A stretch of DNA of 54,170 bases, from contig JACUUV010000017.1 in assembly GCA_014859095.1 (NCBI GenBank), positions 1 through 54,170 of the forward strand, read 5' to 3'. Of the stretch, positions 8,230 through 18,032 are shown in pieces. Made by a program: the position numbers and the translations under genes. How positions within the stretch are numbered: the first letter of the stretch is position 1; each line of letters starts with the position of its first letter. Under the pieces are notes generated by a model. The model was not told the origin of the DNA. It made no database searches and was given only the letters and a program-made list of their open reading frames with translations. Source of the stretch: Clostridia bacterium (GTDB taxonomy: Bacteria; Bacillota; Clostridia; Peptostreptococcales; Acidaminobacteraceae).

Positions 8230-9630
8230 CTATTTCGTTTTAATCGGTGCCATGTGAATGGCTTCACCTTTCAGTCCCATTGTCGCTTCAGCAAAAGCCT
8301 CTCCGAGTGTCGGGTGGGCGTGAATGGTGTTTGCAATATCATCTACTTTTAGGCCACTTGTGATGGCCAGCGCACCTTCATGAATCAAATCCGATGCGTG
8401 CGGACCCATAATGTGTACTCCGAGGATCACATCGTCCATATCGGAAATGACTTTGATGAAGCCTTCGGGTTCTCCGATACTGAGCGCTTTGCCGTTGGCA
8501 CCGAACATAAACTTGCTTTTTTTGATTTCGATGCCCTTCTCTGCAGCTTCATCTTCTGAAAGCCCCACACTAGAGATCTCCGGAAATACAAAAATACAGT
8601 TCGGAACCACTTGGTGGTTGCCCTTGTGCTCAATGCCCATAATGGCTTCAGCAGCGGCAATGCCCTGATGTGATGCGGCATGGGCCAACATGATCTTTCC
8701 GTTGACATCGCCGATTGCATAAATGTTTTTAGCAGTTGTTTTGTAATGGTCATCAACAGTGATGCCTTTACGGGTATATTCAATGCCTGCCGCTTCGAGG
8801 TTGAGACCTTCCAGTACCGGTGAACGTCCTGTGGAAACCAAAATCTGGTCCGCAGGAAATTTCACTTCGCCTTTTTTGGTCTCGCCTACAAGCGTTAGCC
8901 CGTCACCAGTCTTTTCGATTCGGACGAAGCTGACATTTTTATGAAGATTGATGCCTTTTTTCTTGAGAAACGGTGCAAATCGCTTCGTGATTTCAGAATC
9001 CACTTCCTTCAGGAAACGGTCACTTCTGATGACCACGTCCACTTCACTGCCCATGGCCGCGAAGATGCCGGCGAATTCCATAGCGATGACGCCACCACCA
9101 ATGATGACCAGACGCTTTGGTAGCGATTCGAATTCCAGGAGTTCCTTGCTTGTGATCACACCTGGCAAATCTATGCCTTCGAGTGGCAACAGGCTCGGTT
9201 TTGATCCTGAAGCGACGATGATATCGTCGCAAGTGATGTGGAATGACTCGCCGTCTTCTTTGGTCACAAGGAGCGTGTCCTCAGAAACGAAAGATGCCGA
9301 ACCATGAATCACGTCGATGTCATTGACTTTGATGAGTTGCTCTATGCCTGTGACGAGTTGGGTGACGACTTCGTCCTTGCGCTTTTGGATTTTATCCACA
9401 TCAATTGAAACTTCACCCACACTGATTCCAAAATCATCAATGTGTTTTAATGTGTTGAGAAGCTCCGCATTTCTGTAAAGCGTCTTTGTAGGTATGCACC
9501 CGTAATTGAGGCAAGTGCCCCCGATTTTATGGCGTTCGATCAGCGTGACATGGGCACCTAACTGGGCGCCTCTGATCGCGGCAACATAACCTCCCGGTCC
9601 GCCACCTATAACGACGATTCTCTTTTGCAT
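8230..9630 (-). CDS. lpdA: Dihydrolipoamide dehydrogenase (glycine cleavage L protein)
   Basis: 466 residues. The redox-active disulfide [14 protein letters not shown] has Cys40 and Cys45. The N-terminal FAD motif [11 protein letters not shown], a second Rossmann motif ([13 protein letters not shown]) for NAD and the C-terminal catalytic HPTLGE motif are all present. It reoxidises the dihydrolipoyl arm of GcvH and reduces NAD+. AGGAGGC lies nine bases upstream of the start, and the gene follows gcvPB by 16 nt. Its place in the operon argues for a role in glycine cleavage rather than in a 2-oxoacid dehydrogenase. Confidence 0.96.
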   Translation of the reverse strand: MQKRIVVIGGGPGGYVAAIRGAQLGAHVTLIERHKIGGTCLNYGCIPTKTLYRNAELLNTLKHIDDFGISVGEVSIDVDKIQKRKDEVVTQLVTGIEQLIKVNDIDVIHGSASFVSEDTLLVTKEDGESFHITCDDIIVASGSKPSLLPLEGIDLPGVITSKELLEFESLPKRLVIIGGGVIAMEFAGIFAAMGSEVDVVIRSDRFLKEVDSEITKRFAPFLKKKGINLHKNVSFVRIEKTGDGLTLVGETKKGEVKFPADQILVSTGRSPVLEGLNLEAAGIEYTRKGITVDDHYKTTAKNIYAIGDVNGKIMLAHAASHQGIAAAEAIMGIEHKGNHQVVPNCIFVFPEISSVGLSEDEAAEKGIEIKKSKFMFGANGKALSIGEPEGFIKVISDMDDVILGVHIMGPHASDLIHEGALAITSGLKVDDIANTIHAHPTLGEAFAEATMGLKGEAIHMAPIKTK

Positions 9631-9646
9631 GAACGCAGCCTCCTAA

Positions 9647-11104
9647 TTATTGTTTTTCCCATTTGAGGATTGGTGAACGCGCTGCCATGACCTCATCCAC
9701 TCTACGGATGACAGTAGTTGTCGGCGCATTTTTAAGAAGTTCAGGATTTTCATCCGCTTCTTTGCTGATCTGAATCATGACGTCGATGAAAGCGTCAAGA
9801 GTCTCGAGACTTTCTGTCTCTGTGGGTTCGATCATGATTGCATTAGGCACGATGAGCGGGAAGTAGATTGTTGGAGGATGGTAACCATGATCCAGAAGTC
9901 TCTTCGCAACGTCAAGTGTGCTGCATGTGCTGAGTTCATTTTTAAGACCTGCTAGTACAAATTCATGTTTGCAGATCGTATCTACTGGCAAGGTGTAGTG
10001 GGCTTTCAATTTTTCCTGGATGTAGTTCGCGTTGAGAACCGCCATCTCGGATACTCTTGAGAGGCCTTCAGCGCCCATAGTGAGGATGTAAGTGTATGCT
10101 CTCACCAAAATGCCGAAGTTGCCGTTGAAGCTCTTGAGTCTGCCGATACTGTCCGGACGGTTGTTGTCCAGTGTGAAAGTGTCGCCTACTTTTGTGACCA
10201 CAGGTTTTGGTAGGAATGGCTCGAGGTGTTTTTTGACACCGACTGGTCCTGAACCAGGGCCGCCACCGCCGTGTGGTGTAGTGAAAGTCTTGTGGAGGTT
10301 GTAGTGGACGACGTCAAATCCCATGTCGCCTGGACGTGTTTGTCCCATGATCGCATTGAGGTTTGCACCGTCATAATAGAGTTGTCCGCCTGCTTCGTGA
10401 ACCAATTTTGCGATTTCAACGATGTTTTTCTCGAAAAGACCAAGTGTGCTCGGGTTGGTGAGCATGAGGCCTGCGATTTCGTCGTTCAGTGCCGCTTTGA
10501 GGTTCTCGATGTCGATAGCGCCATCTTTGGTGGATTTGATCTCAACCACGTCAAAACCTGCAATGTGAGCACTGGCAGGGTTGGTACCATGCGCAGAGTC
10601 AGGAACGATGATTTTGGTACGTTTGAAATCGCCACGCTTCTCGTGGTACGCCTTGATGATCATGAGTCCAGCAAGTTCACCCTGTGCACCAGCTGCCGGT
10701 TGGAGCGAAAACGCATCCATGCCGCCAATTTCACTGAGCATGCCTGAAAGGTTGTGCATGAGTTCGAGAGCACCCTGAACAGTTCTTTCCTCTTGATGAG
10801 GATGAAGAGCTGAGAATTTAGGAAGAGATGCCATGTCCTCATTGATTTTTGGGTTGTATTTCATGGTACATGAACCGAGCGGATAAAATCCGGTGTCCAC
10901 ACCGAAATTCTTCATGCTGACCTGAGTGTAGTGTCTCACGAGTTGTGGTTCACTCACTTCAGGAAGTATGATTTCAGTTCCGCGTCTCAAAGCAGATGGA
11001 ATCATTTCGTCAAGATTCACATTATCAACTTTGCATCCGGGAAAGGCATATCCTTTTCTGCCTTCTTTTGAAATTTCAAAAATAAGCTGATCGTATTTTA
11101 CCAT
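9647..11104 (-). CDS. gcvPB: Glycine dehydrogenase (decarboxylating) subunit 2
   Basis: 485 residues from ATG 11104, which has GGAGG eight bases upstream and overlaps the gcvPA stop; the frame is open ten codons further back. It carries the PLP-lysine in [12 protein letters not shown] (Lys272) followed by the glycine-rich loop. Together with GcvPA it forms the two-subunit P protein that decarboxylates glycine and passes the aminomethyl group to the lipoyl arm of GcvH. The split form is typical of Firmicutes and archaea. Confidence 0.96.
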   Translation of the reverse strand: MVKYDQLIFEISKEGRKGYAFPGCKVDNVNLDEMIPSALRRGTEIILPEVSEPQLVRHYTQVSMKNFGVDTGFYPLGSCTMKYNPKINEDMASLPKFSALHPHQEERTVQGALELMHNLSGMLSEIGGMDAFSLQPAAGAQGELAGLMIIKAYHEKRGDFKRTKIIVPDSAHGTNPASAHIAGFDVVEIKSTKDGAIDIENLKAALNDEIAGLMLTNPSTLGLFEKNIVEIAKLVHEAGGQLYYDGANLNAIMGQTRPGDMGFDVVHYNLHKTFTTPHGGGGPGSGPVGVKKHLEPFLPKPVVTKVGDTFTLDNNRPDSIGRLKSFNGNFGILVRAYTYILTMGAEGLSRVSEMAVLNANYIQEKLKAHYTLPVDTICKHEFVLAGLKNELSTCSTLDVAKRLLDHGYHPPTIYFPLIVPNAIMIEPTETESLETLDAFIDVMIQISKEADENPELLKNAPTTTVIRRVDEVMAARSPILKWEKQ

Positions 11105-12447
11105 GTGATTTCCTCCATTGCTTTTACCAGACAATCGATTTCATCTTTTGTACGTTTTTCAGTGACGCAGAAAAGAACACGGTTTTTATCTGATGGATAA
11201 TCTTTACCTAAGTTATAGCCGCCTAGGAAACCTTTGTCAGCGAGTTGCTTGTTGAGGTCTTCGATGTCGATATCCGTCTCAAGAACAAACTCCCTAAAGA
11301 AAGGCGCATCATAAACAGATCTGAATTTTCCTGTTTTGATCAATTCCTGTTTTGCATAATAAGCTTTTGTTGCAGATTGTTCAGCCACTTCAGCCATACC
11401 CTCTTTGCCGAGGAGTCCCATGTAAATGGTCGCCGCAAGAGCATTGAGCGCCTGGTTGGAGCAGATGTTGGAAGTCGCTTTTTCGCGTCTTATATGTTGC
11501 TCACGTGCTTGAAGCGTCAAAGTGAATGCGCGTTTGCCATCGAGATCGACTGTCTGACCGACGATACGACCAGGAAGTTTACGCATTTGCTTTGTGCTCG
11601 ATGTCATGAAACCAAGATATGGTCCACCAAAGTTGAGGCTGTTGCCAAGGACTTGACCTTCGCCTACTGCAATGTCCGCACCATATTCACCCGGTGTCTT
11701 TAAGAGACCTAGGGAGATCGGATCGACATTCATGATGAAGAGCGCCTTGTTTTCGTGAGCGATTTCAACTGCTTCAGTACAATCTTCAATGTTTCCGAAG
11801 AAGTTTGGGGTCTGGATGATGACGCCAACAGTGTCAGCGCTTGCCAGTTCCCTCAGTGCATCCATATCAGTCAAGCCGTCTTTTGAAGGGACTTCAACCA
11901 CTTTGACATTGTAAAAACGCATATAGGTTTTGACGACTTCTCTGATTTCAGGATTGACTGTTTCAGAAATCAGAATTGTATCACCTTTTTGGTTGGCTGA
12001 TGCGAGCATCGCAGCTTCTGCAGTTGCAGATGCACCATCGTACATGGAAGCGTTTGCAACGTCCATGCCAGTGATGTTTGCGATCATGGTTTGATATTCG
12101 AATATCGCCTGAAGTGTGCCTTGGCTGATTTCAGGTTGATAGGGTGTGTATGCTGTATAAAATTCAGAACGCGAAATCAAGTGATGTACCACTGATGGAA
12201 TCGCGTGATCGTAAGCACCTGCGCCTCTAAAACAAACGAGTTCCTCAGTGCTTAGGTTTTTGTTCGCAAGATGTTTGACCATTTTGCTGACTTCTGATTC
12301 AGAACGGGGAACATCAAGGTTCAAACGTCTGCCCAGTTTGATGGACTCAGGGATATCGTCAAAAAGACGGTCCACAGAATCCAATCCGAGCACTTTCAAC
12401 ATTTTTTCCTCATCCTGTTTTGTATTTGGGATGTAAGGAAACCTCAT
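11098..12447 (-). CDS. gcvPA: Glycine dehydrogenase (decarboxylating) subunit 1
   Basis: 449 residues, the usual length of the non-lysine half of the two-subunit P protein. It starts [17 protein letters not shown] and includes the family motifs [16 protein letters not shown] and [10 protein letters not shown]. The start codon abuts the gcvH stop (TAAATG) and the end overlaps gcvPB by seven bases, so the H, PA and PB genes are tightly coupled in translation. Together with gcvPB it should reconstitute the whole of a single-chain GcvP. Confidence 0.96.
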   Translation of the reverse strand: MRFPYIPNTKQDEEKMLKVLGLDSVDRLFDDIPESIKLGRRLNLDVPRSESEVSKMVKHLANKNLSTEELVCFRGAGAYDHAIPSVVHHLISRSEFYTAYTPYQPEISQGTLQAIFEYQTMIANITGMDVANASMYDGASATAEAAMLASANQKGDTILISETVNPEIREVVKTYMRFYNVKVVEVPSKDGLTDMDALRELASADTVGVIIQTPNFFGNIEDCTEAVEIAHENKALFIMNVDPISLGLLKTPGEYGADIAVGEGQVLGNSLNFGGPYLGFMTSSTKQMRKLPGRIVGQTVDLDGKRAFTLTLQAREQHIRREKATSNICSNQALNALAATIYMGLLGKEGMAEVAEQSATKAYYAKQELIKTGKFRSVYDAPFFREFVLETDIDIEDLNKQLADKGFLGGYNLGKDYPSDKNRVLFCVTEKRTKDEIDCLVKAMEEITW

Positions 12448-12831
12448 TTATGCCTCCTCTTTGCAAAATGCTTCATACTCTTCAGCATTCATCAATTCAT
12501 CAAGATCAGCTTTGTTTGCGATTTCAATTTTACAGATCCAGTTCTCGTATGGATCGCTGTTGACGAGTGAAGGATCATTTTCAAGATCTTCGTTCACTGC
12601 AATTACTTTTCCAGTGACAGGCATCAACATGTCAGAAGCCGCTTTTACTGATTCGATTGTTCCAAAGTTTTCTTCCGCTTCGATTTCAGCGTCTACTTCC
12701 GGGAGTTCCACAAATACGATTGAGCCAAGTGCATGTGCAGCGAAATCAGTGATGCCGACCAATGCAGCGTTTCCTTCTAATTTTACCCACTCGTGATCCT
12801 GCGTATAATACAAACCGTTAACAATTTTCAT
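12448..12831 (-). CDS. gcvH: Glycine cleavage system H protein
   Basis: 127 residues from ATG 12831. An ATG two codons earlier (12837) is too close to the AGGAGG. The lipoylation site lies in GTIESVKAASDM, with Lys63 as acceptor. H shuttles the aminomethyl group between P, T and L proteins in the cytoplasm. It is separated from gcvT by an 89-nt gap in which I see no gene or strong hairpin. Confidence 0.96.
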   Translation of the reverse strand: MKIVNGLYYTQDHEWVKLEGNAALVGITDFAAHALGSIVFVELPEVDAEIEAEENFGTIESVKAASDMLMPVTGKVIAVNEDLENDPSLVNSDPYENWICKIEIANKADLDELMNAEEYEAFCKEEA

Positions 12832-12926
12832 AGCCATACCTCCTGTGAATTCTCATCATCTTATTTTTATTTTGGGGGATTTAGATCCCTTGGTAACAGT
12901 ATACCGTAAATCACTTTCCTTATTGC

Positions 12927-14030
12927 CTATTTTTTATAATTTTTCTGATAAAATCTTCTGCTGACAACTGTTGCAGGGTAAACATTCTTACGTACTCTTA
13001 TACCGATTTCAGAACCCATTTCGCCATATTTTGAATCAATGAGTGCCATTCCGATGTTTTTCCCAAGTGTAGGTGACATGTAACCGGTTGTAACCACACC
13101 AATGACCTCATCGCCTGAAACAACTTCATAACCATGTCTAGGAATGCCTTTTGCCATCTCGAAGCCTACGGTCTTTCTCGGAAGTCCATTGGCCTTTTGA
13201 GCGACTAAGGCGTCTTTGCCGATGAAGTTTTCCTTGCCGAGTTTCACGAAGAAACCAAGGCCTGCTTCAAGTGGCGTGATGTCCGCGTCGATTTCGTTGC
13301 CGTAAAGCGGTAATGCCGCTTCGAAACGAAGTGTGTCTCTACAGCCAAGTCCAGCTGGACTCAGTCCCATAGGTGTGCCAACTGCCATAAGTGCATTCCA
13401 TACTTTTTCAATGCTTGCATTATCCGTGTAAACCTCAAATCCGTCTTCACCAGTGTATCCGGTTCTGGAAACGAGACATTTTGCGCCTTCGATAGTCACG
13501 TTGCGGTTGCAGTAGAAGAATTTGATTTCTGATAGATCCACATCGACAACCTTTTGTAGAATATCCTGAGCCAAAGGACCTTGGATCGCCACTTCTGAAA
13601 CTTCAGGGGAAACATTGTTGAGTTCAACGTCAAAACCTTTGCTTTGTTCCTGCATCCAAGCGAAGTCTTTGTCGACATTGCTGGCATTGATGACCAGGTA
13701 AAAGAATTCCTGATCGAATTTGTATACGAGCAAATCGTCTACAACGCCACCGTTTTCATAGCACATCATGCCATAAAGAATCTGGTTGTCCTCAAGTGTC
13801 GATACATCATTGGTCACAAGATTTTGCACGAAATCAAATGCGCCCGGGCCTTTTACTTCCACTTCACCCATGTGAGACACATCGAATATACCCGCTGCAT
13901 TTCTGACAGCTGCATGCTCTTCAAGGATTCCCTCATATTGAACAGGCAATGCCCATCCTGCGAAATCGATGACTTTACCACCAAGTGCCACGTGCGCGTC
14001 ATAAAGCGCCGTTTTTTTAACTGAATCCAT
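12927..14030 (-). CDS. gcvT: Aminomethyltransferase (glycine cleavage T protein)
   Basis: 367 residues, full length, starting MDSVKKTALYDAHVALGGKV with AAGGAGG seven bases upstream. It transfers the methylene group from aminomethyl-lipoyl-GcvH to tetrahydrofolate, releasing ammonia. The typical motifs VSHMGEVEVKG, SRTGYTGEDGFEVY and the conserved C-terminal region near TTGYMSPTLGKNIG are present. It is the first gene of gcvT-H-PA-PB-lpd-glyA, directly after the glycine riboswitch and its terminator. Confidence 0.96.
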   Translation of the reverse strand: MDSVKKTALYDAHVALGGKVIDFAGWALPVQYEGILEEHAAVRNAAGIFDVSHMGEVEVKGPGAFDFVQNLVTNDVSTLEDNQILYGMMCYENGGVVDDLLVYKFDQEFFYLVINASNVDKDFAWMQEQSKGFDVELNNVSPEVSEVAIQGPLAQDILQKVVDVDLSEIKFFYCNRNVTIEGAKCLVSRTGYTGEDGFEVYTDNASIEKVWNALMAVGTPMGLSPAGLGCRDTLRFEAALPLYGNEIDADITPLEAGLGFFVKLGKENFIGKDALVAQKANGLPRKTVGFEMAKGIPRHGYEVVSGDEVIGVVTTGYMSPTLGKNIGMALIDSKYGEMGSEIGIRVRKNVYPATVVSRRFYQKNYKK

Positions 14031-14110
14031 AATACGACCTCCTTCTATTTCTATACGTTTCTTTTATGCCCTTTTTACACGGCTTTAACCTCACCTTCGT
14101 AAACAAAAAA

Positions 14111-14153
14111 GGTATACAAGTGGACATAGCAATGCTAGGTGCCCCCGTATACC
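14111..14153 (-). terminator. Riboswitch expression-platform terminator containing a family A repeat core
   Basis: On the minus strand GGTATAC (14153-14147) pairs with GTATACC (14117-14111), followed by six T. The interior extends the hairpin with several wobble pairs and mismatches. Its middle, CACCTAGCATTGCTATGTCC, matches the family A core GGTACCTAGCATTGCTAGG apart from two substitutions and one deletion. It lies between the aptamers and gcvT, where a glycine-controlled terminator is expected. Confidence 0.8.
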
Positions 14154-14154
14154 C

Positions 14155-14345
14155 CTGTATCTTTACCTGAGAGTTACTCGCAATTTAAATGTCAAACTGC
14201 ACTTCCGCCTTCGGTGCCTATTTAAAGGTCTCTCCAGAGTCCCATCCGATAACACTTCTTGTGCCTGAGAGTTTCTGCTCATGTCGGCTAACACTCACAT
14301 TGCTCCTTCGGCTACCTTCTTAAGGTATCTCGCATCATCATCAAC
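14155..14345 (-). promoter_or_regulatory. Tandem glycine riboswitch
   Basis: The minus strand holds two copies of the glycine aptamer core: GCCGAAGGAGCAA with ACTCTCAGGCA (first aptamer), the linker GGACTCTGGAGAGACC, then CACCGAAGGCGGAAG with ACTCTCAGGTAAAGATACAGG (second). This two-aptamer arrangement upstream of gcvT is the established glycine riboswitch. By analogy with the Bacillus gcvT leader, glycine should favour read-through of the adjacent terminator; the ON direction is inferred. Confidence 0.95.
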
Positions 14346-14387
14346 TGGTCCTATCTTCAATTGGGGCGAATTTCATCCACCCCTCTT

Positions 14388-14416
14388 ATTTTATGTGAAG
14401 AACCACCTTTTTTCAA
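14388..14416 (-). promoter_or_regulatory. Sigma-A promoter of the gcv operon
   Basis: TTGAAA (14416-14411), a 17-nt spacer and TAAAAT (14393-14388) on the minus strand. It places the start of transcription just before the first glycine aptamer. Confidence 0.75.
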
Positions 14417-14443
14417 CTAATATTTTACGTATTGTTCATTTTT

Positions 14444-16138
14444 TTATAACTTGTTGTCGTCCACACCGTCCAGGTACTCCTTTAGAGCGGGAATGATTCT
14501 TTTGATGGACCCTTCCTCAAACGGATTGAAGAGATTGGCGACCTTCACGAGTTCGGTGAACGGCATGCTTCCACCTTTGTTGCATAGGCTTATATAATCG
14601 GTCCACGCTTTCTCCCTGTCTTCTCTGGTCTTGACGAAAAACTGGAAAGCACAGACTTGTGCAAGCGTGTAATCGATGTAGTAGAAAGGATCCGAGAATA
14701 TATGGCCCTGTCTGAAGAAGTATCCGCCTCTTTCGAGGAATGCGTTATCCTCATACATTCTGTGTGGCAGATAGAGTTTTTCGAGTTCGCTCCATTTTGC
14801 CCGTCTCTCTTCAGGGGTCACATGCGGATTCGCATAGACGAAATGTTGGAACTCATCCACAAGCACCCCGTATGGAATGAACAAAATCGCTTCACTGAGA
14901 TGATTGAATTTGTATTTGTCTGTGTCCTCAAGGAAGAATTTTTCCATCCAAGGCCAAGTGATGAACTCCATGCTCATGGAGTGGATCTCACATGCCTCAA
15001 GTGTTGGCCAGACGTATTCAGGAAGCTCATAATTTCTGCTTTGATAGACCTGGAATGCATGACCTGCCTCGTGTGTGAGCACATCTATATCACCAGATGT
15101 GCCATTGAAGTTCGAGAAAATAAACGGTGATTTGTAATCCGGTACAAATGTGCAATAGCCACCGCCAGCTTTGCCCTTCTTAGCCTCAAGGTCGAGCAGT
15201 TCTCCATCCATCATGAAATGGATGAATTCTCCCGATTCCTTCGAGAGTTCCTCATACATGGTCTTGCCGTTCTCTAAGATCCATTTGCTGTCGCCTTTAG
15301 GCGTTGCGTTACCGCTGGTGAAGGCAAGTGGTTCGTCGTAATATTTGAGTTCGTCGAGGTTAAGACGCTCCTTTTGTCTTTTTCTGAGTTCGGTGGCAAG
15401 TGGCACGACGTCTCTGAGCACTTGTTTTCTATAGGTTGCGACGTCATTCATGTCATAGTCTGTTCTTGTGAGTCTCATGTAGCCCACTTCAATAAAGTTC
15501 TCATAGCCGAGTTTTTCAGCGATTCTATGGCGCACCTGAACCAGTTCGTGGTAGAGGTCATCGAACGCCTTCTCGTTTTCCTCGAAGAATTTTGTGGCGG
15601 CCTCTTGGGCGGCTTTTCTCACTTCGCGGTCTTTCGACTCATAAAATGGCACCATTTGAGAGAGATTGCGTTCCTCTCCTTCGAACATGATTTTGGCAGA
15701 AGTTCTGAGTTTGGTGTATTTGGAAGAAAGTGCATTCTCGAGTTTCAGGTCTTCCATGATTTCAGGTTTGAATGTTTTGAGATTCACTTCGATGATGTTG
15801 AAAAGGTGATCGCCATAAACTTTGCGGAGTTCCTCTTTAAATGGGGATTCTCCGAGTGCACGGTAGTATTTGTCCACCAGTTCCGTGTAAGCCGGGGTGG
15901 TTTCATCTATGAAGTCGTTTTCCGCGTCGTAAAATGCGTCTTCTGTGTTGATGGAATGTCTGACGTGCACCAGTGTGGCGGCTGTATCAAACTCGTTTCT
16001 GAGCTTGGTGATCTCGCCTATGGCTTCGATCTGACTCGTCACGTCTTTTGCGGCTTTAAGGTTCTCTATCAGTCGATTGAATTCAATAGTGTAGGTCGGC
16101 ATATCTGGTCTTTGGTAATTAAATGAACTGAATTTCAT
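14444..16138 (-). CDS. M3 family oligoendopeptidase (PepF-like)
   Basis: 564 residues from ATG 16138, which has AGGAGG upstream; the open frame extends 32 codons further without a site. It is a zinc metallopeptidase with HEAGH at 356-360 and a downstream glutamate ligand in EACEIHSMS near 384. The rest is the long helical channel typical of M3B oligoendopeptidases. It has no signal peptide, so it should trim peptides in the cytoplasm. It is a single gene ahead of the riboswitch promoter, with no shared function evident. Confidence 0.9.
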   Translation of the reverse strand: MKFSSFNYQRPDMPTYTIEFNRLIENLKAAKDVTSQIEAIGEITKLRNEFDTAATLVHVRHSINTEDAFYDAENDFIDETTPAYTELVDKYYRALGESPFKEELRKVYGDHLFNIIEVNLKTFKPEIMEDLKLENALSSKYTKLRTSAKIMFEGEERNLSQMVPFYESKDREVRKAAQEAATKFFEENEKAFDDLYHELVQVRHRIAEKLGYENFIEVGYMRLTRTDYDMNDVATYRKQVLRDVVPLATELRKRQKERLNLDELKYYDEPLAFTSGNATPKGDSKWILENGKTMYEELSKESGEFIHFMMDGELLDLEAKKGKAGGGYCTFVPDYKSPFIFSNFNGTSGDIDVLTHEAGHAFQVYQSRNYELPEYVWPTLEACEIHSMSMEFITWPWMEKFFLEDTDKYKFNHLSEAILFIPYGVLVDEFQHFVYANPHVTPEERRAKWSELEKLYLPHRMYEDNAFLERGGYFFRQGHIFSDPFYYIDYTLAQVCAFQFFVKTREDREKAWTDYISLCNKGGSMPFTELVKVANLFNPFEEGSIKRIIPALKEYLDGVDDNKL

Positions 16139-16251
16139 TGGATTATCCTCCTGTTTATGTACTGAATTGAATACTTTACTCAAGTTTATCATAATTTGAA
16201 ATATGCGTATAGTTTTTTTTATACGGTAAAACAAACGAAACCCCAGGCGCT

Positions 16252-16288
16252 AACCGCCGTTTGCGTACCAGGTACGCAAACGGCGGTT
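16252..16288. repeat. Family B palindrome, copy B1
   Basis: A perfect 18-bp stem, AACCGCCGTTTGCGTACC and its complement, on either side of a single A. CAGGC and GCCTG outside it can extend the stem. Compared with B4 the arms have GCG/CGC in place of GGG/CCC, a paired change. It is in the gap between pepF and the lipoprotein gene. Confidence 0.88.
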
Positions 16289-16316
16289 GATGCCTGAGGT
16301 CCAAGTTGCAGTTGAA

Positions 16317-16349
16317 CCGCCTTCGGCGTACCAGGTACGCAAACGGCGG
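16317..16349. repeat. Family B palindrome, copy B2 (one arm diverged)
   Basis: CCGCC-TTCG-GCGTACC, A, GGTACGC-AAAC-GGCGG. The inner and outer stem segments pair, but TTCG faces AAAC. It lies 29 nt from B1 and 9 nt beyond the stop of the lipoprotein gene. Confidence 0.82.
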
Positions 16350-16358
16350 CAAAAGCGT

Positions 16359-17084
16359 CTAGCCTATGATTTGAACATCGTCTGGAATCTCAAGTTCCAT
16401 TTCAAAGTTTTCATTGATTTTCAGGTCTTTGAAATAATACTCATAAGTGGTTCCGCCTTCGATCCTAGCTTTCAACTTGATGATGATGCCTTCATCCTTC
16501 CAAATATAGTATGTTGTCATGTCCTTGCCTAAAGCGTACTCATAAACTGCACACTCTTTGCCATCCAGGTTTTCATCACCTAAGTACTTCATACCCGAAA
16601 TCGCTGAATCTTCAAGATCCGCCGTCATAAGAAATGGAGAATCCCAATCGCTGTCCATCGAATCGAGCGGCATTTTAATCATGGTTTTCTCAGCAGGCAT
16701 GTATAGAAAAGCCTGTTTTTTATTATAGTCGAGATAGAAGGTTTCCCCGTCCATACCGCCTTCAAATCGAATCCGATTGTCATAGTACCAGATTTTGAAT
16801 CCTACTTGTTCAGCTCCGTTTATTGAAACCACGTACTCATAGTAATAACTGTCGGCCACAGGATTATCTGATATGAGATCCGCTGCGCTATTTTCTTCTT
16901 CAGTTTCTACTGGTTCAACTTCGATTGTTGGTTCGAGTTCTTTTTCAGGTGTCGGGGTCTCTTCAGGTGCAGGTTTATCATCCACCACATATCCAGGGTC
17001 TGCGTCTGTTTTACCGCATCCCGCAATCAATAAGGAAACTGTCAATAGACTCAATGCTAAAATCAACCATTTGCTTTTTTTCAT
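16359..17084 (-). CDS. Predicted lipoprotein, LolA/DUF4412-like
   Basis: 241 residues from ATG 17084; the upstream ATG at 17093 is only three bases from AAGGAG. A lipoprotein signal ends in the lipobox LIAGC. A Glu/Pro-rich linker of about 50 residues follows, then a domain of alternating beta strands with phrases such as DNRIRFEGGMDG and KKQAFLYMPAEKTMIKM, which resemble LolA-fold and DUF4412 proteins. It should be anchored to the outer face of the membrane. It begins 24 nt after the diguanylate cyclase, so it is probably the last gene of that operon. Its function is unknown. Confidence 0.75.
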   Translation of the reverse strand: MKKSKWLILALSLLTVSLLIAGCGKTDADPGYVVDDKPAPEETPTPEKELEPTIEVEPVETEEENSAADLISDNPVADSYYYEYVVSINGAEQVGFKIWYYDNRIRFEGGMDGETFYLDYNKKQAFLYMPAEKTMIKMPLDSMDSDWDSPFLMTADLEDSAISGMKYLGDENLDGKECAVYEYALGKDMTTYYIWKDEGIIIKLKARIEGGTTYEYYFKDLKINENFEMELEIPDDVQIIG

Positions 17085-17108
17085 TACATTCACTCCTTGT
17101 TTTGTTTC

Positions 17109-18032
17109 TCATAGTTCCGAATAAAACGCATAATCTGCTTTTCCGGACCGCTTGATCTGATAAAGTGCCCTGTCCGCAAGATCCAGTAAAACATCCGGGT
17201 CTTCGCTGTCCCTTGGATAAAGGGCAATGCCGACGGAACATGAAACAGATATATTCTCATTACCCACTACGAATTTCGGTTTGAATTTCAGTATGATTTT
17301 TTGGACGATTCTTCCGACTTCATCCTCATTGTCCACCCCCTCTAAAATGACTGCAAATTCATCACCGGATAGTCTTGCGACCATGTCTTCTGTTCTGACG
17401 GCATTTTTCAGCCTGTAAGCCATCTCTTGAAGCACGATGTCACCCGATCGATGCCCATAGGTATCATTGATGGTCTTCAGGTTGTCCACGTCCATGAACA
17501 GAAGGGCAAATGCCTTTTTGAGTTCCATCAGCCCGTTCATTCTTTTGTTGAACTGCAATCGATTCGGAAGACCGGTGAGGGCATCATGCATTGCCATTTT
17601 TCTGGATTCCGCCTCATTAAGTCTGATCTCGTCATTCTCCATTTCAAGTATGTTGATGAAATCCTTCATCTTTTGAACCTTTTGATATTGGTTCGTGATA
17701 TCCGTCACTTGAATCATGATATAACTGGTGTGATATTGAATCACACGGTCAATCTGGATATTCTGGACAAAATCTCCGAAAAAATTTTTGTGAAGCGCAC
17801 CGGACAGGAATCTGGATTGTCCTGTCTCCATGACACTTTCTAAAACCTTATGGTATTGCGGCAGTCCAAATTTTGGAGCAAACTGCTCAAGTGGCTTCCC
17901 AAGGACCTCTACAATCACAAGACCAGTCTTGTTCATAATCCAGTCGTTCCAAAACTGAACCTTGAAATCCTTGTCGATAAGAACAATTCCATTATTCAAT
18001 TTGTTCAGGGTATTCACCAAAAGATTATTCAT
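17109..18032 (-). CDS. Diguanylate cyclase with PAS-like N-terminal domain
   Basis: 307 residues. Residues 1 to about 125 form a PAS-like sensor (NGIVLIDKDFKVQFWNDW), followed by a short coiled coil and a GGDEF domain. The catalytic motif is SGDEF in RLSGDEFAVIL, still an active-type sequence, and an RTED (RxxD) inhibitory-site motif lies just before it. It makes cyclic di-GMP from GTP. There is no membrane segment. The start overlaps the CheC-like gene by eight bases, linking it to the receiver and CheC-like proteins in one operon. Confidence 0.92.
   Translation of the reverse strand: MNNLLVNTLNKLNNGIVLIDKDFKVQFWNDWIMNKTGLVIVEVLGKPLEQFAPKFGLPQYHKVLESVMETGQSRFLSGALHKNFFGDFVQNIQIDRVIQYHTSYIMIQVTDITNQYQKVQKMKDFINILEMENDEIRLNEAESRKMAMHDALTGLPNRLQFNKRMNGLMELKKAFALLFMDVDNLKTINDTYGHRSGDIVLQEMAYRLKNAVRTEDMVARLSGDEFAVILEGVDNEDEVGRIVQKIILKFKPKFVVGNENISVSCSVGIALYPRDSEDPDVLLDLADRALYQIKRSGKADYAFYSEL

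Noticed and set aside
15374-16126. 250-codon open frame antisense to the M3 peptidase
   Set aside because: Shadow of the conserved peptidase frame; its Phe/His-rich composition is what reverse-strand reading of such genes gives.
16238-16358. Two neighbouring palindromes considered as a CRISPR array
   Set aside because: Only two copies, each self-complementary along its full length, unequal to each other and with single copies elsewhere beside gene ends.
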